From Halomonas sp. UBA3074 (GTDB taxonomy: Bacteria > Pseudomonadota > Gammaproteobacteria > Pseudomonadales > Halomonadaceae), in assembly GCF_002366715.1 (NCBI RefSeq), contig NZ_DFBS01000008.1:124001-188000 (forward strand): 64,000 nucleotides of DNA, written 5' to 3'. A program made the position numbers and the translations under genes. Of the stretch, positions 8,432 to 18,015 are shown piece after piece. The notes below the pieces were generated by a model. The model saw only the letters and a program-made list of their open reading frames with translations. It was not told the DNA's origin and searched no databases. The first letter of the stretch is position 1. Every line of letters starts with the position of its first letter.

Positions 8432-9943
8432 TTACTTCGCGGTCGGCATGACGAACTCAGCACCGGCATCGATGGAGTCCGACCAGCGCTGCATAATTGA
8501 TTTCTGCTTGGTGTAAAAACGTACGCCCTCTTCACCGTAGGCATGGGTATCGCCAAATAAGGAGCGCTTCCAGCCGCCAAAGCCATGCCACGCCATCGGC
8601 ACCGGGATAGGCACATTGATCCCCACCATGCCGACCTGAATACGGCGGCCAAACTCCCGTGCCACCGTACCGCTTTCAGTGAAACAGCTAACGCCGTTGC
8701 CAAACTCGTGATCGTTAATCAACTGGATCGCAGTGGCGATATCCGGCACCCGCACACAGACCAATACGGGACCAAAAATCTCCTCTTTATAGATCGTCAT
8801 CTCGGGGGTGACGTTGTCGAACAGCGTGCCGCCCATCCAGAAGCCTTCGGCACAGCTCTCACCCGCCGCTGAGGCCTCAAAGGTACGGCCATCGACGACC
8901 AGTTCAGCGCCTTCCGCCACGCCTTTTTCGATATAGCCGGTAATCCGCTGGTGGGCTTGGCGGGTCACAATGGGGCCCATTTCCGCATCAAGATGCATAC
9001 CGTCTTTTACTTTTAGCGCTTTAGCCCGCTCAGCCAGTGCCGGGACGACTTTATCCGCCACGTCGCCGACCAACACCGCCACACTAATCGCCATGCAACG
9101 CTCACCGGCAGAGCCGTAGGCGGCGCCGATCAGCGCATCGACTGCTTTATCAAGGTGGGCATCCGGCATCACCACCATGTGATTTTTAGCCCCACCGAGT
9201 GCTTGAATACGCTTGCCATTCCGCGCGCCGCGCTCGTAGATCAAATTGGCAATCGGCGTAGAGCCCACAAACGACAGCGCCTTAACGTGCGGATGGTCGA
9301 GCAGCGCTTCCACCGAATCCTTGTCGCCCTGTACGACGTTGAAAACGCCGTCGGGTAGACCCGCCTGTTTCAGTAGGTCCGCCATCAACAGTGAGGCACT
9401 AGGGTCAAGCGGGCTTGGCTTCAAGATAAACGTATTACCCGCCGCAATGGCTAGTGGGAACATCCACATCGGCACCATGGCCGGGAAATTAAATGGCGTT
9501 ATACCCGCGACCACGCCTAACGGCTGGCGCATCGTCCAGTTATCGATGCCGGTACTTACCTGCTCGGTATAGTCACCCTTGAGCAACTGGGGGATTCCGC
9601 ACGCGAATTCAACAATATCAATACCACGTGCGACTTCCCCCTGGGCATCGGTAAATACTTTACCGTGCTCCTTGGTAATCGCTTCGGCTAGCTCGTCTTT
9701 GTGGACATTTAACAGCTCTAGAAACTTGAACATTACTCGGGCACGGCGAATGGGCGGTGTATCGGCCCAGGCCGGAAAGGCGGCTTGAGCCGCTTCGACA
9801 GCGGTGTTCACATCTTGTGATGAAGCGAGCGATACACGGCCAGTCACGCGGCCGGTGGCGGGGTTAAAAACGTCCTGAGCGTTTGAAGACTCGCCAGCGG
9901 TGGCCTGGCCATTAATAAAGTGCTGAATCGCTGTTGTTGTCAT
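8432..9943 (-). CDS. mmsA: CoA-acylating methylmalonate/malonate-semialdehyde dehydrogenase
   Basis: A 503-residue aldehyde dehydrogenase of the CoA-acylating MmsA type. Visible are the N-terminal HFINGQ, the NAD-binding stretch ITPFNFPAMVPMWMFPLAIA typical of MmsA, LGGAKNHMVVMPDA in place of the usual ELGG glutamate motif (MmsA lacks that general base) and the catalytic Cys in GSAGERCMA. It converts methylmalonate or malonate semialdehyde plus CoA to propionyl- or acetyl-CoA, CO2 and NADH. It is upstream of the GMC dehydrogenase in the same operon (20-base gap) and divergent from a LysR gene, supporting a role as DddC in 3-hydroxypropionate use. It could also serve valine or beta-alanine catabolism. 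Confidence 0.9.
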   Translation of the reverse strand: MTTTAIQHFINGQATAGESSNAQDVFNPATGRVTGRVSLASSQDVNTAVEAAQAAFPAWADTPPIRRARVMFKFLELLNVHKDELAEAITKEHGKVFTDAQGEVARGIDIVEFACGIPQLLKGDYTEQVSTGIDNWTMRQPLGVVAGITPFNFPAMVPMWMFPLAIAAGNTFILKPSPLDPSASLLMADLLKQAGLPDGVFNVVQGDKDSVEALLDHPHVKALSFVGSTPIANLIYERGARNGKRIQALGGAKNHMVVMPDAHLDKAVDALIGAAYGSAGERCMAISVAVLVGDVADKVVPALAERAKALKVKDGMHLDAEMGPIVTRQAHQRITGYIEKGVAEGAELVVDGRTFEASAAGESCAEGFWMGGTLFDNVTPEMTIYKEEIFGPVLVCVRVPDIATAIQLINDHEFGNGVSCFTESGTVAREFGRRIQVGMVGINVPIPVPMAWHGFGGWKRSLFGDTHAYGEEGVRFYTKQKSIMQRWSDSIDAGAEFVMPTAK

Positions 9944-10051
9944 GGGAGTGCCTATTTTAAGAGCGTGGTTTTAAGAGCGTAGGTTAAATGCTTACGAAAA
10001 AGAGCCTGCGTTTAGCCTAGCCTACTGGGCGCTGTGAACAGATCAATTGAG

Positions 10052-10072
10052 TTATTTAAAAGCCAGTTATAA
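10052..10072. promoter_or_regulatory. Candidate LysR-type operator between mmsA and the LysR gene
   Basis: TTAT, 13 bases, ATAA: an interrupted dyad of the T-N11-A type, 38 bases before the LysR start codon and within the 166-base divergent intergenic region. Short dyads like this occur by chance in AT-rich spacers, so support is weak. Confidence 0.3.
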
Positions 10073-10109
10073 GCTTTGCTAATATCACCGGCATGCGCAG
10101 AGGCCCATC

Positions 10110-11024
10110 ATGCAAGACTACGCGACACTCCGCGCCTTCGTGGCCGTTGCAAGAACGGGCAGCGTGTCTCGCGCCGCTGAACAGTTACATTTGACGCAAC
10201 CTGCGATCAGCCTAAAGTTGAAGCAGTTACAGGCCAATTTAGGTCTCACGCTGTTTAGTCGCCGCCCCCAGGGCCTAGCGCTGACATCCGATGGCCATGC
10301 CCTGCTACCCGCCGCTGAAAAAGCCCTGGCCAGCGCCCAGGCGTTTGAGCAAACCGCTGGAACACTGCACAGCACGCTACGAGGCAAGCTCTCCATCGGC
10401 ACCATCGTTGACCCGGAATTTCTTCGTTTAGGTGCCTTTTTAAGCCGCCTGATGGCACGGGCGCCCCAATTAGAAACCGAACTGCAGCATGGGATGAGCG
10501 GCAGCGTTCTTAACCGCATCGCACAGGGTGACCTGGATGTCGGCTTTTATCTGGCACCGCCTGGCGAAGGCCCTGGGTTGAACCAGGGACATGAGGCACT
10601 GGCTTGGCGCGAGCTGACGCACTTTGATTATCATGTTATTGCCCCTGCTGGCTGGGAAAACCGACTCATTGATACCCGCTGGGAGCACTTAGCCACGCTA
10701 CCCTGGATTGTGACGCCACAGGATTCCGCCCACCACCGGCTGCTGAAACAAGCGCTCGCCAAGAGCGGCGCAGTGCCTAACCGGGTAGCCCAGGTTGACC
10801 AAGAAGCCTGCATGTTGGATTTGGTCCGCGCAGGCGTTGGCTTAAGCCTGGCCCGCGACGCCCTGGCAATGACTGAGCGCCAAGAGAGCGGCCTGGCAGT
10901 TGCAGACAACATCCGCCTGCCCTGCGCATTAAGCTTTGTATGGCGACACGACAGCACTGCCGAGTCGACCGTGAACGCCGCACTCAACACGCTGGACGAA
11001 GTATGGTCACATCGTTTGGGCTAG
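10110..11024 (+). CDS. LysR-family transcriptional regulator
   Basis: A 304-residue LysR-type regulator. The winged HTH occupies residues 1-60 (FVAVARTGSVSRAAEQLHLT, then QPAISLKLKQL and LGLTLFSRR), followed by a periplasmic-binding-like effector domain (about 90-300). It is transcribed away from mmsA and the GMC dehydrogenase with a 166-base shared spacer, the usual arrangement for a LysR activator of the neighbouring operon. By analogy with HpdR/MmsR of 3-hydroxypropionate degraders it may respond to 3-hydroxypropionate or a related acid, but the effector cannot be read from sequence. Confidence 0.9.
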   Translation: MQDYATLRAFVAVARTGSVSRAAEQLHLTQPAISLKLKQLQANLGLTLFSRRPQGLALTSDGHALLPAAEKALASAQAFEQTAGTLHSTLRGKLSIGTIVDPEFLRLGAFLSRLMARAPQLETELQHGMSGSVLNRIAQGDLDVGFYLAPPGEGPGLNQGHEALAWRELTHFDYHVIAPAGWENRLIDTRWEHLATLPWIVTPQDSAHHRLLKQALAKSGAVPNRVAQVDQEACMLDLVRAGVGLSLARDALAMTERQESGLAVADNIRLPCALSFVWRHDSTAESTVNAALNTLDEVWSHRLG

Positions 11025-11131
11025 GTTGTCAGAAAAGGGTTTTAAGGAAAGGGTGGTAAAGAAAGGGAACGCTAAGCCACTAATCGACTCAACATAAACG
11101 ATAACTCGCCACCGTCACTGGAGTGCTTGCA

Positions 11132-11800
11132 ATGACCCGATTGCCCTTTTCTCGTCCACTCACGCTTTGCGTGTGGGCTGCCGCTGGTCTCGCCAGCACT
11201 TCGCTTTACGCCCAGGCCACTCAAGCGCAATCTTATCAAGCGCCGTCCTCTCAAGCTCAGGGCAATGCAGAAGCCACGTTTGCAGGCGGCTGCTTCTGGT
11301 GTATGGAACCTCCTTACGACAACCAACCCGGTGTTAGCGCCACCATCTCCGGTTATATCGGCGGCGAACTCGAGAACCCTACTTATGAGGATATCTCCCG
11401 GGGTGGTACGGGTCATGCGGAGGTTGTGCAGATCGAGTATGACTCAGAGAAGATCAGCTACGAGCAATTGTTGGAAATTTTCTGGCGCAACATCGACCCC
11501 TTCGCGGTAGATCGTCAGTTTTGCGATGTAGGCGACCAGTACCGTTCAGCCATCTTTTATCACGATGAAGAACAGCGTGAGTTAGCCGAAGCATCCAAAG
11601 CAGAAATGGAAGAACGCTTTGACCGAGAAATCGCCACCCAAATAGTGCCTGCCACCACCTTCTGGGCGGCCGAGGAGTACCACCAGGATTATTATCAAAA
11701 GAACCCCGTTCGCTACAAATTCTATCGCTTCAGCTGTGGGCGCGATGGCCGCCTGGAAGAGGTGTGGGGAGAAGAAGCCGGTGGGCCTACGTTTGAATAA
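11132..11800 (+). CDS. msrA: Peptide methionine sulfoxide reductase A, exported form
   Basis: About 222 residues. The MsrA active-site motif GCFWCME lies near residue 52, followed by ISGYIGGELENPTYEDISRGGTGHAE and the downstream QYRSAIFYH, all diagnostic. It reduces methionine-S-sulfoxide in proteins. Unlike cytosolic MsrA, it starts with a signal-peptide-like segment (basic TRLPFSRP, hydrophobic core, cleavage after SLYA), so it is predicted to act in the periplasm. The ATG at 11132 is favoured over a GTG at 11123 because TGGAG sits eight bases before it. A Q/S-rich linker of about 20 residues joins the signal peptide to the catalytic domain. Confidence 0.92.
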   Translation: MTRLPFSRPLTLCVWAAAGLASTSLYAQATQAQSYQAPSSQAQGNAEATFAGGCFWCMEPPYDNQPGVSATISGYIGGELENPTYEDISRGGTGHAEVVQIEYDSEKISYEQLLEIFWRNIDPFAVDRQFCDVGDQYRSAIFYHDEEQRELAEASKAEMEERFDREIATQIVPATTFWAAEEYHQDYYQKNPVRYKFYRFSCGRDGRLEEVWGEEAGGPTFE

Positions 11801-11875
11801 ACAACTTCTTTAGCATTTTGCAACTTTCTTCTTTAATAACCGCAGCAGCTTATTAGTAGTAAACGTCATAATATA

Positions 11876-11904
11876 AAGCCCGCAGATCAAAAGTCTGTGG
11901 GCTT
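11876..11904. terminator. Hairpin between converging msrA and gabD, likely bidirectional terminator
   Basis: AAGCCCGCAGA and TCTGTGGGCTT form an 11-bp stem (one G-T wobble) with a seven-base loop. Both flanking genes end towards it. The T-tracts on either side are poor, so efficiency is uncertain. Confidence 0.65.
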
Positions 11905-11967
11905 CATCAAACGCTCCTACGTTTTCGTGGAAATCACGCAAAGTTAACCTAATCAGACTAAATTTTT

Positions 11968-13431
11968 CTACTCAGCCGTTTGCTTAATACCCAAGCACAG
12001 ATATTTCAGCTCGGTGTATTCATCAATGCCATAGCGTGACCCCTCACGACCGATGCCCGACGATTTGACACCCCCGAAAGGCGCCGAAGCGGTCGAGATG
12101 AGTCCCGTATTAATGCCCACCATGCCATACTCCAATGCTTCCGATACGCGCCAGATCCGTGACACGCTTTCAGCATAGAAATACGCCGCCAACCCATACT
12201 CCGTATCATTGGCCTGACGTATAACCTCCGCTTCCGTTTCAAACCTGAATACCGGCGCTAGTGGCCCAAAGGTTTCCTCGCGAGCACATGCCATGTCAGC
12301 GGTTACGTCAGCCACGACCGTTGGCTCAAACCAGGTACCGCCTAAGGCGTGTCGCTTACCACCGGTGATTAAGCGACCACCTTTATCGAGTGCATCCTGC
12401 AAATGGGCTTCAACTTTCTCTACCGCCTTTTCAGAGATGAGTGGCCCCACCTCTACGCCTTCGTCGCTACCTTTACCGACACTCAGTTCACTGGTGCGCT
12501 GGGCCAAACGTTCAACAAATGCATCGTAAACACCGCTTTGCACATAAATACGATTAGCGCAGACACAGGTTTGCCCGGCATTACGGAACTTACTGTCCAG
12601 CGCCCCAGTAACCGCATCTTCAATATCGGCATCGTCAAACACAATAAACGGCGCATTACCGCCAAGCTCAAGAGACACCTTTTTGACCGTTGGTGCACAG
12701 GCAGCCATTAAATGCGCGCCCACTGGGGTAGAACCGGTAAAGCTCAGTTTGCGCACAATCGGGCTATCGGTCAGCACGGGGCCAATCGTTTTGGCATCAC
12801 CGGTAACAATATTAATCACCCCGGCAGGAATGCCCGCTTGCTCGGCTAACGCCGCTAGCGCAAGCGCCGTCAACGGGGTTTCCATAGCGGGCTTAACGAT
12901 AATCGTACAACCCGCCGCCAAGGCAGGCGCCACCTTGCGGGTAATCATGGCCGCAGGGAAGTTCCACGGCGTAATCGCCGCACAAACGCCCAACGGCTCG
13001 CGGGTAACAATGATGCGTTTATCAGTCGCATGACCAGGAATAGTATCGCCGTATAAGCGCTTCGCCTCCTCAGCGAACCACTCGATAAAGCTGGCCGCAT
13101 AGCCGATTTCACCGCGTGCCTCTTTTAACGGCTTCCCTTGCTCCAAGGTCATCAGCTCGCCTAGCGCCGCCTCATTTTCCATAATCAGTGCATGCCAGCG
13201 TTTTAAAAGCTGCGAACGTTCCGCCGCGGTTTTAGCACGCCAAGCAGGCAATGCGGCATTTGCAGCTTCAATAGCCTGACTGACTTGCTCCGCGCTCAAG
13301 CTAGGGACATGGCCAAGCGTCTCACCGCTAGCAGGGTCGGTGACCGCGACACTACTGCCATCCACTGCGGCCACCCACTGGCCGTTGATATACGCGTCTT
13401 GTTTAAAAAACGTTTGCTTGGAGATAGACAT
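11968..13431 (-). CDS. gabD: NAD(P)-dependent succinate-semialdehyde dehydrogenase
   Basis: About 487 residues, the size of GabD. Visible motifs: PWNFPAAMITRKVAPALAAG (cofactor domain), FTGSTPVG, the general base in SLELGGNAPFIVFDDAD, the catalytic cysteine in NAGQTCVCANR and a C-terminal FGGVKSSGIGREG. It oxidises succinate semialdehyde (or glutarate semialdehyde) to the acid. The start at 13431 has AGGA six bases before it; the open frame extends further upstream but without a good site. It is the last gene of the operon Fe-ADH / DUF3360 permease / sigma-54 regulator / gabD, 23 bases after the regulator. That grouping suggests conversion of an omega-hydroxy acid such as 4-hydroxybutyrate to succinate. 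Confidence 0.9.
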   Translation of the reverse strand: MSISKQTFFKQDAYINGQWVAAVDGSSVAVTDPASGETLGHVPSLSAEQVSQAIEAANAALPAWRAKTAAERSQLLKRWHALIMENEAALGELMTLEQGKPLKEARGEIGYAASFIEWFAEEAKRLYGDTIPGHATDKRIIVTREPLGVCAAITPWNFPAAMITRKVAPALAAGCTIIVKPAMETPLTALALAALAEQAGIPAGVINIVTGDAKTIGPVLTDSPIVRKLSFTGSTPVGAHLMAACAPTVKKVSLELGGNAPFIVFDDADIEDAVTGALDSKFRNAGQTCVCANRIYVQSGVYDAFVERLAQRTSELSVGKGSDEGVEVGPLISEKAVEKVEAHLQDALDKGGRLITGGKRHALGGTWFEPTVVADVTADMACAREETFGPLAPVFRFETEAEVIRQANDTEYGLAAYFYAESVSRIWRVSEALEYGMVGINTGLISTASAPFGGVKSSGIGREGSRYGIDEYTELKYLCLGIKQTAE

Positions 13432-13454
13432 TATTTTTCCTTTCAAAGTGAAGG

Positions 13455-15053
13455 TTAGGTAAGTTCTTGACGCCAACGTCGCTGTTTTTTGACCAGCGTA
13501 GACTGATCGATACCCAATGCAGCGGCTGCCGCTCGGGTCGTACCATGGCGAGTAAGCGCCTGTTGAATGACTTGCTGTTCAAACTGCATTACCTGCTGGC
13601 GAAGATCACCACTCACGGGCGGTTGGCTAAACAGAGTGCTTGGAAATATCTCGTTCGGCAGTGCCGTTGCGGTTATCTCATCGTCTGAAACCGTGACGGA
13701 TAAACGCTCGGTTAAGTTGATCAGCTCACGAATATTGCCAGGCCACGAATAGCTAGAAAGCAACTCCAACGCCTCGGGGTTCCAGCCCCTTTCTACCCCA
13801 TGCAACTGATTAAAATGGTCTAAGTAATAGTTCAGCAATGGAATCACCTCATCGCGTCGTTGCCGCAAAGGAGGCAGCCATAGCGGCACCACGCTAATGC
13901 GATAAAACAGATCCTCGCGAAAGAGCCCTTGCTTTACCCGATCATTTAAATCCTGGTGAGTAGCGGTAATCAGACGTACGTTGGCATGACGAAAAGCTGT
14001 CCCACCTACCGGCAAGTAGCGATTCTCTTCCACCACTTTGAGTAGTTTTACCTGCAGTGCGAGAGGTAAATCGCCAATTTCATCCAGAAAAAGCGTACCG
14101 CCATGAGCCACATCCAATAGCCCCTGTTTGCCTCTAGGGGACGCCCCGGTAAATGCGCCTGCGGTGTAACCAAACAGCTCCGCTTCCAGCAACCCTTCAG
14201 GAAATGCCGTACAGTTAAGCTCCATAAAAGGTCCATCCGCACGGTCGCTTTGCTGATGTATATAGCGGGCCAATAGCGTTTTACCGGTGCCTGTTTCACC
14301 TTGAATCAGAATCTTCGCCGTTGTTTTCGCGACTCGACTGGCAAGCGCAAAGCAGGGCTCCGTTTGTTGGCTAGTGATCACCCCCGGCGCGCTTAGCGCC
14401 ATAACCTCGGGCACTTTATATGCCTCGCGGATGCGCTGAATTTGCTCTAGCTGCTCTTGGGCATGTTTCGCCAGTAGCAACTCAGTGATATCCCGAACAC
14501 TGGTAACCACATAAGCAATCGAGCCATCGGCACTGAACATAGGCGTTCCAGTGACTACGATCTTGCGGCTGTTATGGATAGTCTGCGCCAGCGTAATCGG
14601 GCGGCGTTCACGGATGACTTCCAACGACGCGGATTTGGAAATAAACCCTGCCTTCACCAAATCCGCCATATGAAAGCCCACTACCTCAGCGCGCGAAATG
14701 CCGGTGATACGTTCATAGGCTTTATTGATCGTTACCGTAATACCGTTGGCATCGGTGATATAAACCCCGTCATGCAAAGCATCCAACAGTGAACGCATCG
14801 GCTCTTGGTCAAAACCAAACGCATCTACGCTTTCAGCTTCCACCGGCGGTTTAATACCGGTGACACGGTAGCGAATACACTCGCCCACCAACTGGCCCAA
14901 CGTCGCATCACACTGCGCCTTTTCGATATCGGTACGGGTCAACACCCCAATGACCTGACCTTGGGTATCAAAGACTTCCACCGCATCAGTGCCGTGTAAA
15001 TCAAATAACGGCAGTGCGGTTTCCAGTGAAAGCCCCTCTTCGATCCGTTGCAT
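13455..15053 (-). CDS. Sigma-54-dependent activator with CBS-like, PAS, AAA+ and Fis-type HTH domains
   Basis: About 532 residues when started at 15053, where GAGAGGAA precedes ATG; a longer open frame upstream would run into the next gene and has no such signal. Order of domains: a CBS-like N-terminus (VIGVLTRTDIEKA), a PAS domain around 90-200 (LHDGVYITDANG, VTSVRDITEL), an AAA+ domain with Walker A GETGTGKT, the sigma-54 contact loop GAFTGA and Walker B TLFLDEIGDL, and a Fis-type HTH at the end (TTRAAAAALGIDQSTLVKK). The GAFTGA loop means it activates sigma-54 promoters. It sits inside the operon it probably controls, which carries a matching -24/-12 promoter. The PAS or CBS module should sense the inducer. 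Confidence 0.93.
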   Translation of the reverse strand: MQRIEEGLSLETALPLFDLHGTDAVEVFDTQGQVIGVLTRTDIEKAQCDATLGQLVGECIRYRVTGIKPPVEAESVDAFGFDQEPMRSLLDALHDGVYITDANGITVTINKAYERITGISRAEVVGFHMADLVKAGFISKSASLEVIRERRPITLAQTIHNSRKIVVTGTPMFSADGSIAYVVTSVRDITELLLAKHAQEQLEQIQRIREAYKVPEVMALSAPGVITSQQTEPCFALASRVAKTTAKILIQGETGTGKTLLARYIHQQSDRADGPFMELNCTAFPEGLLEAELFGYTAGAFTGASPRGKQGLLDVAHGGTLFLDEIGDLPLALQVKLLKVVEENRYLPVGGTAFRHANVRLITATHQDLNDRVKQGLFREDLFYRISVVPLWLPPLRQRRDEVIPLLNYYLDHFNQLHGVERGWNPEALELLSSYSWPGNIRELINLTERLSVTVSDDEITATALPNEIFPSTLFSQPPVSGDLRQQVMQFEQQVIQQALTRHGTTRAAAAALGIDQSTLVKKQRRWRQELT

Positions 15054-15147
15054 AACAGTTCCTCTCACAGGCCAGGTCCACCGCCTAAGCGGTGAACACT
15101 GGTTTTCCAACCTTTTGGCGATTAAACCACTATAAAGGCAGAGACTG

Positions 15148-16569
15148 TTATTTGCGCAATGGCACTTCCGGCTCAGGATCCTCAACGGGCTGGGATGCCT
15201 CATCCCAATCCTTAACGAAAGTTTTATCCACCTCACCGGAGAAGAAGCGCTTACCGTAAATTAACGCGCAAAGCAAAATGCCCACCCCAAAGGCCCAGGT
15301 AGCGCCCTTTATCACCAGCATGGCCGCGATAATGCCCGCGATACCCAAGTCCCGTTGGCTGCGCGCTTCCATAATGCCGATGCGCACACTGACATAGCCT
15401 TGAATCAACAGCGTCAGCGCCAGCGCAATTCCTAGAATAGGCTCCACCAGGCTCACGATCGGCAGCAACAACAGCCCCGTATTCGTCCCCCAGCGAAATG
15501 AACCAGAACCACCGAAGATAGAGTTCATCGCCGCTTTGCCCTGCTTGTAACGCTCAACCGTTACCACATGCATCGCTGCCCAGAGCGGACCACACATCAC
15601 CACATCAGGGCCAAAAATACTCATCCCAAAGTTACGCCCACCAAAAATCATATGAGCGCGGTTAGGGTTATAGTCGATTTTTTCATCCTGGCGCTTCTCA
15701 TCAGCTTCTTCCAAAAGTGCCTTGCTTTGAAGCACATCGCCAAATAGCACAATGTAGGCCGCAATAACGGTCGGAATGGCCGTTAAAAACATCATCAACG
15801 GAGGTAAACCAACGCCAAATACCGTGTATTCACTGAACATCAGCGCGAAATCAGGCTGACTAAAGCCCCACTCAACGTCTGGCCAGGGCGCTTCACCAAA
15901 CAGTGGAGCCACCACAATCGCCAGCACGATAATCGGGAAAATACCCAGTTTACCCACGGCACCCCACAGGCCGCCCTGCGCTTTCAGCTTGTTGAAATGG
16001 CGAGAGAAAATCAGATAAAACGCGACACCTACGGCAATCGCAATGGTAAAGGGGTACTGCTCAAAACGACCGCCTTCATCAAACACCACCACTATGGCGG
16101 CTAAGCCCGCGCCCATAATGACCCCCGCTTTAATGGCGGAAGGAATGAGCCGCACCACTTTACTGGCCATACCCGTTACCCCCAGGCCCAGTGCCAGTAC
16201 CCCCAACATCATCTGAAAGGCAATCAGCGCATGCACCCTGTCTACCCCCTCGGGAAAGGTCGACACATAAGCCATCAACAGCGGAATAGCAGGTGTGATC
16301 CACCCTGGAATGACAGGGTCACCCAACAGGTGATGCAGCAAATAAAGCAAGCCATTTAAAATGACGATGGCCAACGCCGCTTCAAACGGCATGCCCAGTA
16401 GCTGCATCATCAATGGGATCGCGGCAAGATCCACCGCGCACATCAAAAGCCCTTGCAGGTAATCGGGCAGTTCAAAACGATAATGGTAAAACGGCAGGCG
16501 TAGCTTAAACGGCCCTAATGGTGTGTACGGGCTTTCTTCACCGTCAACGCGTTGCTTCCAAGCGCTCAT
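15148..16569 (-). CDS. DUF3360-type multi-helix membrane permease
   Basis: A 473-residue membrane protein with about 12 hydrophobic segments, resembling the DUF3360 group and distantly the NCS2/SulP fold. A cytosolic N-terminus (KQRVDGEESPYTPLGPFKLR) precedes the first helix, and an acidic C-terminal tail follows the last. Conserved-looking polar segments are FGGRNFGMSIFGPDVVMCGP and GGSGSFRWGTNTG. Function of the family is not established. Placed between an Fe-dependent alcohol dehydrogenase (76-base gap) and the sigma-54 activator (94-base gap), it probably imports the substrate of the pathway. RBS GGAGT lies just before the ATG. Confidence 0.7.
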   Translation of the reverse strand: MSAWKQRVDGEESPYTPLGPFKLRLPFYHYRFELPDYLQGLLMCAVDLAAIPLMMQLLGMPFEAALAIVILNGLLYLLHHLLGDPVIPGWITPAIPLLMAYVSTFPEGVDRVHALIAFQMMLGVLALGLGVTGMASKVVRLIPSAIKAGVIMGAGLAAIVVVFDEGGRFEQYPFTIAIAVGVAFYLIFSRHFNKLKAQGGLWGAVGKLGIFPIIVLAIVVAPLFGEAPWPDVEWGFSQPDFALMFSEYTVFGVGLPPLMMFLTAIPTVIAAYIVLFGDVLQSKALLEEADEKRQDEKIDYNPNRAHMIFGGRNFGMSIFGPDVVMCGPLWAAMHVVTVERYKQGKAAMNSIFGGSGSFRWGTNTGLLLLPIVSLVEPILGIALALTLLIQGYVSVRIGIMEARSQRDLGIAGIIAAMLVIKGATWAFGVGILLCALIYGKRFFSGEVDKTFVKDWDEASQPVEDPEPEVPLRK

Positions 16570-16645
16570 GGCATGGACTCCTGTTTAAAGTTGTTAGTAT
16601 TTTTAATAAACGTTTTGTCGTTATAGCGTTTTAATTAGCGACGAA

Positions 16646-17818
16646 TTAATAAGCGGCGTGGTAAATCGCCTCAACATCCGCAAGCGTTAATACCCGCGGG
16701 TTATTACGCAGCAAACGTTCCACCTTAATGGCCTCGGCGGCCAACTCAGGAATGGCGGATTCAGGAATATCAAACGAGCGTAAACCGGAAGGAATCTCCA
16801 CATCAGCACACAGCTTATGCATGCGCTGGATAACCGCTTGGGCGACAGCATCATCCGAAAGCCCAGCCACGGGTTCATCAAAGGCCACCGCAATGCCCCG
16901 AAAGCGCTCGACGCAGGCCAGCTTGTTCCACTCCATTACGAAGGGCAGTAACAGCGCATTCGTCACCCCATGGGCCAAGTGGTAGCGCCCACCTAACGGA
17001 TACGCCAATGCATGGACTGCGCCCACGCCAGCATTACCAAAGGCAAGGCCTGCCAGCAGGCTACCGGTGGCCATATCTTCACGGGCCTGGAGATTGTTGG
17101 GATTGGCAAACGCCTTGGGGAGCGAATGCACAATGAGGTTCATTGCCTTAACCGCCAGTGCATCGGTAATCGGCGTGGCAAAGTTAGATAGATACGCCTC
17201 CACTGCATGGACTAACGCATCCACCCCGCTGGCCGCTGTCACAGAACGTGGGCAACTCAACGTAAGCTCAGGGGCGACAATCGCGACATCCGGTAACAAG
17301 CAGTCACTGACGATGCCCTTTTTCATCTGTTGGGCTTTATCCGACAGAATCGCGATATTGGTCACTTCAGAACCGGTGCCCGCCGTGGTGGGCATGGCGA
17401 TCAAAGGTATTGTGCGTTGGTCAACCTTGTTCTCGCCAAACAACGCCTCCAGCGGACCTTCGTAGTGCGCATATACCGCTACACACTTAGCGATGTCCAT
17501 GGCACTCCCGCCGCCTACAGCGATGACGCTGTCGTGCTTGCCAGCATTGAAAGCACGGGTGCACATTTCGACTATTTCTACTTCCGGCTCGGGCGTTACC
17601 TGATCAAACACCTCATAGGTCACCTTTAGTGCCGTGAGCTGCTCAGTAATCATATCCAGCGTGCCTGAAGCCACCACACCACTATCGGTAACGATTAAGG
17701 GGCGCTGCATACCCAACGATTGAACATAAGGCTGCAACTGCTGAGCGGCCCCATGGCCGGTAATCAGCTTCCCGGCGCTTTTAAAGCTACTCACTTGATT
17801 AAAGCTAGTTAACTGCAT
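16646..17818 (-). CDS. Iron-containing alcohol dehydrogenase, candidate 4-hydroxybutyrate dehydrogenase
   Basis: About 390 residues, family III (Fe-dependent) alcohol dehydrogenase. The NAD-binding GGGSAMDIAK near residue 97, the TTAGTGSEVT motif, and the metal-ligand region ALAYPLGGRYHLAHGVTNALLLP are visible. ATG at 17818 is preceded by AGGAAG; an in-frame upstream start adds 17 residues without support. It is the first gene of the operon and lies about 70 bases after a predicted sigma-54 start site. With a semialdehyde dehydrogenase in the same operon the simplest reading is oxidation of an omega-hydroxy acid (for example 4-hydroxybutyrate) to the semialdehyde and then the diacid. Other alcohols are possible. 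Confidence 0.85.
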   Translation of the reverse strand: MQLTSFNQVSSFKSAGKLITGHGAAQQLQPYVQSLGMQRPLIVTDSGVVASGTLDMITEQLTALKVTYEVFDQVTPEPEVEIVEMCTRAFNAGKHDSVIAVGGGSAMDIAKCVAVYAHYEGPLEALFGENKVDQRTIPLIAMPTTAGTGSEVTNIAILSDKAQQMKKGIVSDCLLPDVAIVAPELTLSCPRSVTAASGVDALVHAVEAYLSNFATPITDALAVKAMNLIVHSLPKAFANPNNLQAREDMATGSLLAGLAFGNAGVGAVHALAYPLGGRYHLAHGVTNALLLPFVMEWNKLACVERFRGIAVAFDEPVAGLSDDAVAQAVIQRMHKLCADVEIPSGLRSFDIPESAIPELAAEAIKVERLLRNNPRVLTLADVEAIYHAAY

Positions 17819-17899
17819 ATGGCGCTTCCTATTAGCTTTTATTGGTGGTTTTACCAGCTCAATTATCAAACCGAGAATAACGCTGGCTATTTTTTACTT

Positions 17900-17915
17900 A
17901 GCAAACGCCATGCCA
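17900..17915 (-). promoter_or_regulatory. Sigma-54 (-24/-12) promoter of the Fe-ADH operon
   Basis: On the minus strand TGGCATGGCGTTTGCT, which matches the consensus TGGCACG-N4-TTGCW at every specified base but one, with exact spacing of the GG and GC pairs. It would start transcription about 70 bases before the Fe-ADH ATG. The operon itself encodes a GAFTGA-loop activator, which strongly supports this call. Confidence 0.85.
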
Positions 17916-18015
17916 ACCAAAAAAAACAAACAACCAACTGATTTAATTGATAAAAAAATTAAAGATAAAATCATGCAGGTATATGGGATGCAAAAAATCA
18001 TCGAATAGCGACATT

